In this document: positions 1 through 8,138 of the stretch, piece after piece
Layout of the letters: every line of letters begins with the position of its first letter
Position numbering within the stretch: position 1 is the first letter of the stretch
Translations under genes and position numbers: made by a program
Notes under the pieces: generated by a model
Told to the model about the DNA's origin: nothing
Database searches by the model: none
Seen by the model: the letters and a program-made list of their open reading frames with translations, nothing else
Source of the DNA: a virus
Direction: 5' to 3' (one strand)
IMG/VR virus record: IMGVR_UViG_3300008952_000030
Location: 1-64,000 of that record
Length of the DNA stretch: 64,000 bases

Positions 1-134
1 ATGCGGCTAATGCCACGTCCCCCATTGCTTCGATATCATCGTTTGCATTTATAGTTTTGGGTATTTTTACTGTGCCTACCCACACAGCCTTGCACGTATT
101 ATTATCCTTACCCTGTCGATACCTGTTCACCCCC
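1..134 (-). ncRNA. ssrA: tmRNA (transfer-messenger RNA), 5' portion, cut by the window edge
   Basis: Rescues stalled ribosomes by acting first as tRNA-Ala and then as a message for a degradation tag. Read on the minus strand, the RNA opens at 134 with GGGGGTGAACAGG followed by the ATCGACAGGG element typical of tmRNA 5' ends. A pseudoknot-like segment follows (CTGTGT/GCACAG and GGGTA/TACCC), equivalent to PK1. The tag reading frame then resumes at GCA and reads ANDDIEAMGDVALAA, ending at the window edge; ALAA is the classical proteolysis-tag ending. The 3' half, including the acceptor stem, lies outside. No smpB is visible, so the host SmpB is probably used. The tag frame and 5' signature make this assignment strong. 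Confidence 0.93.
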
Positions 135-168
135 ATATTTTATTTTGTCCTGTAAATCTTGGCATTCG

Positions 169-264
169 TTAGCAGCATCCTTTCTCGCATGCGCAACATC
201 CGCAGCAACAGCAGCAGTGAGCTGCATTGAATAAGTTGATTAATTTGTGTAAAAAAGCTTTCAT
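169..264 (-). CDS. 31-residue polycysteine micropeptide
   Basis: I do not recognise the family. The peptide begins MKAFLHKLINLFNAAH, a short amphipathic helix, and ends CCCCCGCCACEKGCC, so ten of its last fifteen residues are Cys. A GGGGGAC ribosome-binding site lies about nine bases before the ATG. The gene sits alone between a strong terminator and the tmRNA 5' end, so the two may share a transcript. The Cys cluster could bind metal or be oxidised or acylated. No function is claimed. The strong ribosome-binding site and isolated position argue that it is translated. Confidence 0.6.
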   Translation of the reverse strand: MKAFLHKLINLFNAAHCCCCCGCCACEKGCC

Positions 265-317
265 ATATATTGTCCCCCATAAGTTCTCTTTATCATAAGT
301 AATTATCATTCTAGCAT

Positions 318-345
318 AAAAAGACACGCCTAGGCGTGTCTTTAT
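318..345 (-). terminator. Perfect-palindrome intrinsic terminator
   Basis: An 11-base perfect inverted repeat (AAAGACACGCC / GGCGTGTCTTT, 320-330 and 333-343) is followed on the minus strand by TTTTTA. It would end transcription arriving from the gene at 422-865 and insulate the Cys-rich peptide and tmRNA. The A/T flanks on both sides would also let it work in the other direction. Confidence 0.85.
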
Positions 346-421
346 AAACTAATAAACTAAATTTAAACATATTGAATATTAAAAACTTACGAAAACCTTT
401 CACCACAACAAACTAAAGTAA

Positions 422-865
422 CTAGTTACCTAAATCGTAAAAAGCATACCAACCCATACCGCTAAAATCAGGAGGTAACCTAGGATCGACAGGTTTTTGA
501 GACTTAGTGTCGATATACTTAACTGTTAGTTGTTTTTTAGTTCTTTCTGATGTGAACGTTGCATAGTGAGTCACTACTAAATCTGTAAAAATCCTGTCTA
601 ACTTTCTGTTCTTACCTATCCAAGAAACTATCAGAAGTGATTTCGTTTCCAAACACCCATCTATTCTGAGTAGGTGCACTGACGGGCCCGGATCATATAT
701 CGTTTTCGGCATTTGGTAACTTTCCGATAAAGTTTCGCAATACTTAAAAAGTTGTTCTATTGTTGCTTTCTTGACAGTTAAGTTTTTTGGTACTTTAATT
801 TTTTCTGGTGCTTGCTTGGCGACTGGAGGTGCCAATAACGATATCAATAAAAAGAATTTTATCAC
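422..865 (-). CDS. Putative secreted or periplasmic protein of unknown function
   Basis: 147 residues. Translation starts at GTG 865, overlapping the TGA of the upstream gene (GTGA). An N-terminal hydrophobic segment (residues 1-15, FFLLISLLAPPVA) looks like a signal peptide. The rest is mixed alpha/beta with two Cys (CETLSES and DGCLETK) that could form a disulphide. It is the last gene before the terminator at 318-345. I recognise no domain. Confidence 0.65.
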   Translation of the reverse strand: MIKFFLLISLLAPPVAKQAPEKIKVPKNLTVKKATIEQLFKYCETLSESYQMPKTIYDPGPSVHLLRIDGCLETKSLLIVSWIGKNRKLDRIFTDLVVTHYATFTSERTKKQLTVKYIDTKSQKPVDPRLPPDFSGMGWYAFYDLGN

Positions 866-1212
866 TTCTCATCTCCTATTTGCTTAATGCTGAATTGTTT
901 AATGCTTTTTCTTAATTCTGAAAGACTTATTCCAAGTATGTTTGCTGCTTCTTTATGAGATGATGCTGCAGAAAGTGCAAAATTAATTAATGCACTTTTT
1001 ATAATATGAAACGAAGAATTCCATAAAGGAAAACCGAAAAGTTTTCCTCTGAGAGGCTCAGCTGACAATTCCAACTTAAGAGCTATTACCTCCTCTAGTT
1101 TCAAACTAGACAGCATAGCTTCGAACTGTTTTGATGTCTTACCATCCTCCCTAAGCGACCGAGCAAAGCTGTATTGGTGTGTTTTATTCTTTTTAGATCT
1201 AGGATTTTTCAT
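862..1212 (-). CDS. Small protein with Fis-type C-terminal helix-turn-helix
   Basis: 116 residues. The N-terminus is basic (KNPRSKKNK). The last 40 residues, around HKEAANILGISLSELRK, match the pattern of the Fis/NtrC C-terminal helix-turn-helix (A..LGIS...L...), which binds DNA as a dimer. A transcriptional role is therefore likely, though targets are unknown. It overlaps the downstream secreted-protein gene by four bases. Upstream lies a 224-base gap with a T4-late-like TATAAATA box. Confidence 0.7.
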   Translation of the reverse strand: MKNPRSKKNKTHQYSFARSLREDGKTSKQFEAMLSSLKLEEVIALKLELSAEPLRGKLFGFPLWNSSFHIIKSALINFALSAASSHKEAANILGISLSELRKSIKQFSIKQIGDEK

Positions 1213-1436
1213 TATATACTCAGAATCTTATATTATAAGATATAGCTATACCCTTAACATAGTAAGGCTTCATAGTTCATAATATTAATTTCAAATTAAT
1301 CTTAACAATATCTATAATAATCTTTTCTTCTTTCTTTTCTCTACTTTTAATCTTTCTTTGTTTTAATCAACTCAACAAATGCTTCGTTAATACACAGTAT
1401 TTATAGCACATATTTCAGGAAAAGTAAAGAAAAAAA
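1213..1436. other. AT-rich intergenic region with palindromes
   Basis: No coding sequence with support was found. It contains two perfect inverted repeats, ATCTTATA/TATAAGAT (about 1227-1244) and ATTAATTT-C-AAATTAAT (1284-1300), and the TATAAATA box listed separately. It separates an acidic-protein gene from the Fis-type gene and probably holds a promoter for the latter. Confidence 0.6.
1398..1405 (-). promoter_or_regulatory. T4-late-like promoter box TATAAATA
   Basis: The minus strand reads GCTATAAATACTG. TATAAATA is the -10 consensus of T4 late promoters. It lies about 190 bases upstream of the gene at 862-1212, a long leader for a late promoter, and a single 8-mer in AT-rich DNA is weak evidence. 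Confidence 0.35.
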
Positions 1437-2237
1437 TTAAGCTAACAAGGAATCAAAATCTATGTCGGCTTCTTCTTCGCCAGCGGCAGCAGCATCGGGG
1501 GCTTCATCTGCTACAGCGTCTTTCGCATCTTCATATTCGGGATTAGTTGGCTCTACTATTTTTGTTGAAAGCTCTTCTTCAAATTTATCAAAATATAGTT
1601 TTACATTGGTTATTAGATAGTCATAGAACATTTCTTTGTCTTGTTCGTTCCCTAATACACTAAAATAATCGATTATCGATTGCTCTATTTTATTGTAAAC
1701 CTCAAATGCTCTATTTCTACCAGTCTCGTCTTCACCTTCTAGAGAAAAGTTTGACTTAGGATCCTCTTCTGGTTCCTCTTCCACCTCTACGTCATCGGTA
1801 GGTATAAACTTGTCGTCTTCTATATCAATCTCTATTTCTTCTTCCAAATCAGGAGAAGGAGACTCGCCTACAGATGCCTCATCGTTTGCCATTATCGGAG
1901 CTAGAGTGCTCTGTACAGCATTAACAATATGCGCTCTAAAAGAATCTCTCTGATTTTTATCTGTCGTCAGAGACTTGAAAGCTTGAGAAAGTGTCTTTAA
2001 TATGTTTGAGTTCTTAAGCATATCTCTCAATACATTAATTCCAGTATTCTCGTGAGGATCCTCTTCAGGATCAGCTGCAGCTTCAACGATGAGAGACTGT
2101 ATGATGGAGCGAAGTTTTATTTCTTGCAATATCTCTGCAGTTCTAGCTTGTACGTGTCGATTCTTCACTATCGATACAGCTTTTTGGATGTTTTCTCGTA
2201 AAACCATCTCTTTTGCCATTTCTTCTCTTGATAACAT
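1437..2237 (-). CDS. Acidic protein, possible virion or scaffold-type component
   Basis: 266 residues. The first 120 residues are predicted helical (MLSREEMAKEMVLRENIQKA). A strongly acidic, low-complexity middle (residues ~125-160, rich in E/D) is followed by a helical segment containing YNKIEQSIIDYFSVLG and an acidic tail. GGGAG precedes the ATG. It follows the 789-residue ligase-like gene by 21 bases. Acidic helical proteins with low-complexity linkers are common among phage head scaffold or core proteins, but no family motif proves this. Confidence 0.6.
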   Translation of the reverse strand: MLSREEMAKEMVLRENIQKAVSIVKNRHVQARTAEILQEIKLRSIIQSLIVEAAADPEEDPHENTGINVLRDMLKNSNILKTLSQAFKSLTTDKNQRDSFRAHIVNAVQSTLAPIMANDEASVGESPSPDLEEEIEIDIEDDKFIPTDDVEVEEEPEEDPKSNFSLEGEDETGRNRAFEVYNKIEQSIIDYFSVLGNEQDKEMFYDYLITNVKLYFDKFEEELSTKIVEPTNPEYEDAKDAVADEAPDAAAAGEEEADIDFDSLLA

Positions 2238-2258
2238 CTAAAAGTCTCCCAATTTAAT

Positions 2259-4628
2259 TTAATTAGTTTCTTCTTCTTGGTTTTCGTCTAATTCTTCTTC
2301 GTCTTCTTTTTTGGCAATCGGTGCGGAGTAACCTTGTACCGCACCTCCGCCTGGAGCGCCCATCGCTGAAATTTCCTCAATCTCTTCAGCTTCTTCTATA
2401 TCTTCAACTTCTTTTGCCAAAAAAGCATTCGAGCTTCCTATTTTCGGATCAAGTGTAAAAGGCTTTCCGTATTTAGCGATGTTCTTACTTCCACCTAGCA
2501 CCCTTTTCATACTTTTCTTCATTCTTTTTTTGGCGATAGGCTGCCAGTCTCCCTCTGACATTATAATTTTCTCTATCATAGTAAATAAATTCTCTTTGAT
2601 TTCCTGCGGGGGCTCTTCTTCGCTCGAGAAGAAATTAAGAAGCTGTCGCACTTCGTCTTGTGACACGCCGTCAGGTATGAATCTAGATATGTCTTGCGCA
2701 GCATCCAGCGCAGCGCGAAAGTCACTAGCATTATAAGTCCCAGCTGAATCTAGCTCTGGATCGACAGCCCAATCCTTTACATCTGCGGGAATGACACCTT
2801 CTAGTTTTGGACTATATTGAGAAAATTTTGCGAATCTTTGAATATCTGAGATGCCTCTATCATCCGGCTTAGTACTAGCGACAGGTATTATCATATCTCC
2901 TGCTTGTGGTATGCCGTGATTACGCAATCCCGGTATCGGCTCGTCCATGATAGAGTACGCTGCCATAACAGGGGAGTTATATGGAGATCTCATAACTATA
3001 ACTTTACTAGGATCAACAGCCGACGCTCTCAAGTACAGATTCCATACAGATATAGATTCTTCGGCTGATATGTCTCCCTTTGCAAGGGGAGACACAAACA
3101 CTACCACCATATCCGCTCCTTTTGCTAGAGTCTCTTTTACCAAATGGAGATGTCCGCGATGAGGTGGCTTGAATTTACCGGGAAAAACAGCTATTTTTCT
3201 AGAAGCTTCAGGGATATCTTCTTCTATTTCTGGCTCTGGATCTTCACCAAGGATATCTTCTGATACTTCTTTCTTTGCGCCTCGACTGTATCTTCCAAGT
3301 CCCATAATTTGATTTATTGGTGCGAAATTGCCGGTAAACTTGTAGGTTTTGCCTTCAAATTCAAAAACAAGCCCTTCTACCGCTGTTGTTATCTTTTCTA
3401 CTGCTGCAGTTATCGATGCATCACTGAGCACCTCTTCAGCTGACAACTCTCCGCCTAATATCTTTTGCATGCCAATTTGTAATTTTTGAAGATCGTCGGC
3501 GTCAGCAGCGGCGCGAATATCTTTCATTTTTTGTCCAACCTTTTTCTTGAGCTTGCCAACAGTAACATCAGATTGCATGACATACGCACTTGTGAAATTC
3601 TCGAGAATTTCAACTGCAAATTTATGTATTACGTTGATGAGAGGTTGTGAAGATGCATCAGACAATTCCTTGAGTGCAACCCTATCTCTCAATATGTTAA
3701 CACACACTTCTCTCTCCCGAGTTAAGTGTTCTGGAATTTCAGATAGTGCTATAGCTATTTCCGTCTTGACTCTTGGCATCTTCTTTTCGCTGCCGTAAAA
3801 CACAACAGCCTCAGACATGGCATCTATAGCTTCTTGGTTGAAATTCATATCTGCTAGTTTTCTACTTAGTATCAAAAACACTCTTGATTTAAGATAGTCT
3901 CCAATTGTCTGTCCATGAGACACTCCAACATCACGAATAATGCTGTCGATATTGGATATCGCTCTCTTGTAAGCGTCCTTTTTTTCTATAAAGTCTTTAA
4001 AGTCATTAATAGCATTAACTTTAACAGAGGGCATATTAGAATCAGCAGCCATATTAACCAAAATTTCTTCTAGTTGTATCGCATGTTTTTCTGCTTCAGC
4101 TGATTCTAGCTTGTGAGAGACACCGTCTTTAACAACGACGTGGCCGACTCTATGAATTGCTAAAGTTTGTGCATCATAGTCTACGACGTTTGGACTTCGT
4201 GGATCCATAACTTCCGCGTTATAAAATATCAATCCACCGTCCTCTCGTACGAAAAACTCACCGGGCACAAGCCTAGCAATAGTTTCAAAGTTTGAAAGAG
4301 AATCTGCATATGCATCAACAACATTTTGTGGCACTCTCTTATCCACTGGGCGATCAGTTGTTAAAGCGGCAATAAGGGTTTCCTTATTTATGCCACCCAC
4401 TTTTGCATGTGACTTGTTGCGAACTGCCAAAGACTCTTGCCTAACTGGATCATATGAAATAAATATATTTTGGCCATCAAGCTTCTCCGTAACTTTAAGT
4501 CCGGGAAAGCCTTGCGAAGCTATCTTAAACATTTCCTTAAGTTTAGCAAATGTTAGGGATACGTTCTCATAGGGGTGAGACATGTGCCCAGCTGCACCGC
4601 CCTCAGTTAGAAGTTGCTTTTTAGACAT
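2259..4628 (-). CDS. Fusion of ligase-like nucleotidyltransferase and HxGH cytidylyltransferase-like domain
   Basis: 789 residues, two enzymatic modules. The N-terminal part opens with LTEGGAAGHMSHPYE and then EKLDGQN: K49-x-D-G is motif I (covalent lysine) of the DNA/RNA ligase and capping-enzyme superfamily. EGLVFEF (~residue 420) and YKFTGNF fit motifs IV and V. The second module starts near residue 478 with FPGKFKPPHRGH, the (H/T)xGH adenylyl/cytidylyltransferase signature seen in NMN adenylyltransferases. YNASDFR further on resembles the matching ISTxxxR signature. The C-terminal ~120 residues are basic then acidic. The first module could seal nucleic acid ends or only adenylylate a target; the second could make NAD or a CDP compound. 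Domain calls are firm, the substrates unknown. Confidence 0.8.
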   Translation of the reverse strand: MSKKQLLTEGGAAGHMSHPYENVSLTFAKLKEMFKIASQGFPGLKVTEKLDGQNIFISYDPVRQESLAVRNKSHAKVGGINKETLIAALTTDRPVDKRVPQNVVDAYADSLSNFETIARLVPGEFFVREDGGLIFYNAEVMDPRSPNVVDYDAQTLAIHRVGHVVVKDGVSHKLESAEAEKHAIQLEEILVNMAADSNMPSVKVNAINDFKDFIEKKDAYKRAISNIDSIIRDVGVSHGQTIGDYLKSRVFLILSRKLADMNFNQEAIDAMSEAVVFYGSEKKMPRVKTEIAIALSEIPEHLTREREVCVNILRDRVALKELSDASSQPLINVIHKFAVEILENFTSAYVMQSDVTVGKLKKKVGQKMKDIRAAADADDLQKLQIGMQKILGGELSAEEVLSDASITAAVEKITTAVEGLVFEFEGKTYKFTGNFAPINQIMGLGRYSRGAKKEVSEDILGEDPEPEIEEDIPEASRKIAVFPGKFKPPHRGHLHLVKETLAKGADMVVVFVSPLAKGDISAEESISVWNLYLRASAVDPSKVIVMRSPYNSPVMAAYSIMDEPIPGLRNHGIPQAGDMIIPVASTKPDDRGISDIQRFAKFSQYSPKLEGVIPADVKDWAVDPELDSAGTYNASDFRAALDAAQDISRFIPDGVSQDEVRQLLNFFSSEEEPPQEIKENLFTMIEKIIMSEGDWQPIAKKRMKKSMKRVLGGSKNIAKYGKPFTLDPKIGSSNAFLAKEVEDIEEAEEIEEISAMGAPGGGAVQGYSAPIAKKEDEEELDENQEEETN

Positions 4629-4643
4629 GATATATCTATCCTA

Positions 4644-5375
4644 CTATTTTTTTGTCCACTTATTAAGCAGTCTTTCAAAAAGTTTATTGTCCCTGCTTGT
4701 GAATCTGTTTTCGTAAATAGTATTCTCTTGCTCTGGAGTTTGAACCTTTGTGTTTTCTGTGTTTTCGTCCGTGTTTTCCGAAGCTTCCTCGTCGAGAGTC
4801 TCCTCTTCATTTTCTTCAAGCGTCTCTTCTTCATCTGTTTCACTGAGAATGGAATCTATAATTGCTCCCTCTTTCTCTGTCAATTCGTTCTCTTTTTCAC
4901 CCTTTTCAATTGTTGGAATTTCGCTTATCGTCTCTTTGATAATCTTCCTTAACAATGCTTTGATTTTGTCGTTCATGTTACTTGACTCCTTTTGTAATCT
5001 ATTTTTTCTATCATGTTCAAAATCTCGTACGTCCAACCCAGAAGCATATGCTTCAAATTCCATTTTTCTCATATGCTCGTCTGTTTGAGCGTAGTCTTCT
5101 CCCAGCTCGCCGATATTATCAAACTCTCCTCTGAGATTTTGCAAGTGGTGAGTTAATTCATGTGCCAAAGAGCGAAGTATGTCTTTCGGGTGTCGATTGG
5201 TTATGTACAGTGTTATTGATTGTTCTCGAGGATCATAATAAGCAGTCTTTCCTAGCGGGTTATTACCATTTTCCTCATCTTCTATAAAATTCATAGCAGG
5301 AGGCTTTTCGAATCCATGCTTCTTTTGACAATAAGACATGAATTCTTCAGCTAGTGGTTTAATCTGATTAATCAT
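4644..5375 (-). CDS. Zinc metallopeptidase-like protein with an internal translation start
   Basis: 243 residues. H72-E73-L-T-H76 (AHELTHHLQN) is an HExxH zinc site, and MEFEAYASG (~105-113) can supply the third ligand, as in minimal gluzincins. From residue 134 the protein changes character: MNDKIKALLRKIIKETISEI matches the short N-terminal leader found on many neighbours, followed by a highly acidic tail. Codon 134 (ATG at 4976) is preceded by AGGAG at nine bases, so a separate 110-residue product from 4976 is plausible. Start 5375 has GAGG upstream. Possible roles are virion maturation or peptidoglycan or host-protein cleavage; none is proven. Confidence 0.75.
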   Translation of the reverse strand: MINQIKPLAEEFMSYCQKKHGFEKPPAMNFIEDEENGNNPLGKTAYYDPREQSITLYITNRHPKDILRSLAHELTHHLQNLRGEFDNIGELGEDYAQTDEHMRKMEFEAYASGLDVRDFEHDRKNRLQKESSNMNDKIKALLRKIIKETISEIPTIEKGEKENELTEKEGAIIDSILSETDEEETLEENEEETLDEEASENTDENTENTKVQTPEQENTIYENRFTSRDNKLFERLLNKWTKK

Positions 5376-5432
5376 AATATGGTGCCTCGAGTAACAATAA
5401 TACTTAGTAATTAGAAGTTTTAATCGTTTATA

Positions 5433-6848
5433 TCAATTTAAAGTGATTTTATAAGGAGTGCCTACGGGGCGCTTTCTTATATTAAATGCTGATATGGATC
5501 CATTCGAGACTTTTGGTTCTCCCTCAACCCTGGTGGTAGTAGTTGTAGAATCATATATATATATTAGCCCCTTATCGTCCAAACTATCCACTTCGAATTT
5601 CGAGCCAATGACAAGTGCGTCTCCATTTATGGCAACAGAACTAGCCATCATTGGCGCATGCGCCGTTTCCTGGCTGTCGGGAGTGTATGTTTGGGAAAGA
5701 GTCCAGTATGTGGAGCCGCTCTCATATAGCCAGGCTCTTCCGTCTTTTGCGCCATTAGTCCCCCCGCCGTTGTAAACCTCTGCCCCGATGATCATGTGAG
5801 TGCTGCCAACGTCTATAGCACTTCCAAACTGAGCGCCAGCCTGATCACCAGCTATGCCCTGCTTAAAGTACCACCCATCCGAACCAAGAGCATACAAATA
5901 TGCTGCCCCTGCATTAGAGCCCCCCACATCATTGCCGGGCGCACCGATGACAAGAGTATCGTTGTGCAAGGCAACTTTCATTCCGAATTCTTCTCCTGTG
6001 GATCCACTGGGGTGTGAAATAGTCCCTTCCAAATCCCACGATGTCGAACCTGAGTTAAAAACAAATACCTTATCTACCCCTGGTGCCCCTACCGCTAATT
6101 TGCTGCCAGTGAGGTATACTGATGCCCCGAATTCAGAACCGTAGTTACCACTACTCAAGGGATTCTCAACACTAGAAGACACCCACCCGGCGCTGGTAGT
6201 CAGAAACATATATACCACGCCTTCGTACGAAGGACTATGATCTCTCGCACCTACTGCTATCCAGTCCCCATTAGTAGAAACCGCAGCACCGAATTCGTCT
6301 CCCGATTCTAGATTTGAAGCAGAAATATGTGTTTCGTTCCAAATGCTGCCTACTTTTTCCCATATGATGATTTCACCGCGATACACGGTACCGTTGTGAA
6401 ACTTCGGACTACCAGCAACTACCCTGTCGTTATATATACTGGCACCTTGGTTCCTATAACCGTACCAGGATCCGCCTTTTGTATAATCTGTGCCCATATA
6501 AAGAGAGATTCCGTTAACCCAAGTTGAGGATGTCAGTCTTGTTTCTGTTGTGGTGCCCCAATCATCTCCAGTCTTTTCAAACAACAGTATAGCACCATGA
6601 TTTGCGTTGCCGCCGCCATGAGCGGGATTAGTGTATCTAGTCTCTACAGCTATAGCCTTGTTGTTGCACAAACCAACAGTCCAGCCAACATACGTTTCAC
6701 CGTTGTCAGTAGAAGATTCTGTTTTATGCTTGTTTGTGTAAGACGATATGGAAGTCTCCACCTTCGTATATTGTCCGCGAAGGGTACTGTGCCTATCGAT
6801 AGAATAATCTGAATTATGGTTATTTAAATTTTCTATTTTTTTCGACAT
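5433..6848 (-). CDS. FG-GAP/integrin-like beta-propeller protein, candidate tail-fibre or adhesin
   Basis: 471 residues, Ser/Thr/Gly rich. Five to six repeats of ~55 residues carry the FG-GAP pattern, for example GDEFGAAVSTNGDWIAVGA, GSEFGASVYLTGSKLAVGAP, GEEFGMKVALHNDTLVIGAP and GAQFGSAIDVG. Such repeats form seven-bladed propellers that often bind Ca2+ or carbohydrate. No signal peptide is present, as expected for a virion part and not for a secreted host protein. The basic C-terminal end (NIRKRPVGTPYKITLN) may attach to another virion protein. Receptor binding is inferred from fold and context only. Confidence 0.75.
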   Translation of the reverse strand: MSKKIENLNNHNSDYSIDRHSTLRGQYTKVETSISSYTNKHKTESSTDNGETYVGWTVGLCNNKAIAVETRYTNPAHGGGNANHGAILLFEKTGDDWGTTTETRLTSSTWVNGISLYMGTDYTKGGSWYGYRNQGASIYNDRVVAGSPKFHNGTVYRGEIIIWEKVGSIWNETHISASNLESGDEFGAAVSTNGDWIAVGARDHSPSYEGVVYMFLTTSAGWVSSSVENPLSSGNYGSEFGASVYLTGSKLAVGAPGVDKVFVFNSGSTSWDLEGTISHPSGSTGEEFGMKVALHNDTLVIGAPGNDVGGSNAGAAYLYALGSDGWYFKQGIAGDQAGAQFGSAIDVGSTHMIIGAEVYNGGGTNGAKDGRAWLYESGSTYWTLSQTYTPDSQETAHAPMMASSVAINGDALVIGSKFEVDSLDDKGLIYIYDSTTTTTRVEGEPKVSNGSISAFNIRKRPVGTPYKITLN

Positions 6849-6867
6849 GCTATAAGTATATAGCGTC

Positions 6868-7866
6868 TTATATGGAGTCTTTACATGAAGAAAACATTAT
6901 TTCTACGTCTTTATCTTTTAGGTTCTCTTCTATCCAGAATTGCATGTCTCGAGAATTATCAAATTCAAACTGGTTAATACCAGAATAAACACACCACCTC
7001 TCAACTTCTTCGAGAACGTCAACCTTGTTTATTACGAGCTTGTTAACACCGTTAATATCAATAGCCTTTAAAAGATTATCAAAGTCCATCCAATTAACTT
7101 GCCGCGGCCGCCCAGTGGTAGCTCCGAACTCTTCGCCTGCTTTTCTTATTTTAGCGAATATCGGATCTACACCTTCAAAGAGCTTATTTCCAACATATGT
7201 TTCATAAATCTTTGCTACGCCCCAAATATCACGGATGCTTCTTGGTGGTACACCATTCAATATTGCCCCACCGACAGTGCAATGACTTGAAGTTACATAT
7301 GGATAATCACCCCAGTCAATATCAAGCCCGAAGCCTTGTGCTCCCTCGAAAAGAATAACACTCTCATCATAAAATGGACTATCGTGAAGTTCTGTATACA
7401 TGTCGACAATATAGGGCTCAAGTTCCGGAACTTCCATTGCGCGTACACCCTTTCTTGCATACTTATCTCTATATGCGGGCCCGTTGCCTCTCTTCGTGGT
7501 GCCTATCACCTCGTCTTGGCCATCCTGAGCCATATGAAAGTCTGTAATTACATGAGTGTTAGAAGCTACCCCTATTAACTCGAGTGCACTAATTCCATGA
7601 GATTCCAGCTCCTGTATTTCTTCAAAAAATTGTTTAACGTTTATTACACATCCGGGCCCTATAATAGATCTAATACCGAAGAATACACCGCAAGGGATAT
7701 GATGTGTTACGAACTTCTTCCCTTCGTGATATATCGTGTGTCCAGCGTTGCAGCCTCCATTATACCGTATTACATGAGTATAATTACCGTTTTTAGCTAA
7801 ATGGTGTGCAACCTTACCTTTGCCACAGTCGCCGTACTGTAAATCAACAATTACATCTGCTATCAT
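6868..7866 (-). CDS. purA: Adenylosuccinate synthetase family protein (short, PurA/PurZ-like)
   Basis: 332 residues, against ~430 for most bacterial PurA; close to archaeal and phage members. PurA joins IMP and Asp using GTP in AMP synthesis; phage PurZ relatives use dGMP and ATP to make 2-aminoadenine precursors. Landmarks are Y-G-D13-C-G-K-G-K18 (canonical WGDEGKGK), GGCNAGHT, GTTKRGNGPAYRDK, FEGAQGFGLDID with YPYVTSS, and the Asp-binding loop EFGATTGRPRQ. Asp13 is kept but the following Glu is Cys. An AGGA site precedes the ATG. Family membership is certain; whether the substrate is IMP or dGMP cannot be settled from this window. Confidence 0.9.
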   Translation of the reverse strand: MIADVIVDLQYGDCGKGKVAHHLAKNGNYTHVIRYNGGCNAGHTIYHEGKKFVTHHIPCGVFFGIRSIIGPGCVINVKQFFEEIQELESHGISALELIGVASNTHVITDFHMAQDGQDEVIGTTKRGNGPAYRDKYARKGVRAMEVPELEPYIVDMYTELHDSPFYDESVILFEGAQGFGLDIDWGDYPYVTSSHCTVGGAILNGVPPRSIRDIWGVAKIYETYVGNKLFEGVDPIFAKIRKAGEEFGATTGRPRQVNWMDFDNLLKAIDINGVNKLVINKVDVLEEVERWCVYSGINQFEFDNSRDMQFWIEENLKDKDVEIMFSSCKDSI

Positions 7867-7868
7867 GA

Positions 7869-8138
7869 TTAGTCCTTTTTTGTTTTAGAAGACAATAACA
7901 TAGTAACAGATTGCGCGAGAGTCTTTAAGACATCTTCAGGTAAAGGTGTCATTTTTTTCAATATAAGCCAGCAATTTAAATAATCTAGAGCTAAAGCTGG
8001 CTCTGTGTCGAGGAGTGAAAGAAATGTGTCTGTCTCGTCTTTAGTGTTTAAGGGGATATCTGGTGTTGTTTTCGTATTGAGGGAATTCGCAAGTTGAGAG
8101 AAAAGATCGGGATAAACGATTCTTTTCTTTTTTTTCAC
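7869..8138 (-). CDS. Small hypothetical protein
   Basis: 89 residues, GTG start in GTGA overlap with the preceding gene. Starts with a lysine run (KKKKR) followed by a helical region (DLFSQLANSLNTK) and ends basic. Ends two bases before the purA-like gene, so it is probably cotranscribed with it. No recognised domain. Confidence 0.55.
   Translation of the reverse strand: MKKKKRIVYPDLFSQLANSLNTKTTPDIPLNTKDETDTFLSLLDTEPALALDYLNCWLILKKMTPLPEDVLKTLAQSVTMLLSSKTKKD

Noticed and set aside
4614-5088. Plus-strand hydrophobic frames resembling membrane proteins
   Set aside because: Antisense of the acidic C-terminal part of the zinc-protease gene; Glu/Lys codons give Phe/Ser/Leu on the complement.
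5433-6848. Host integrin-like surface protein
   Set aside because: There is no signal peptide or lipobox, and it sits among virion-type genes; a virion fibre or adhesin fits better.
6868-7866. Firm call of PurZ and a 2-aminoadenine genome
   Set aside because: Catalytic Asp13 is kept and neither a DatZ-type dATPase nor a DpoZ-type polymerase is visible. Kept only as a question.
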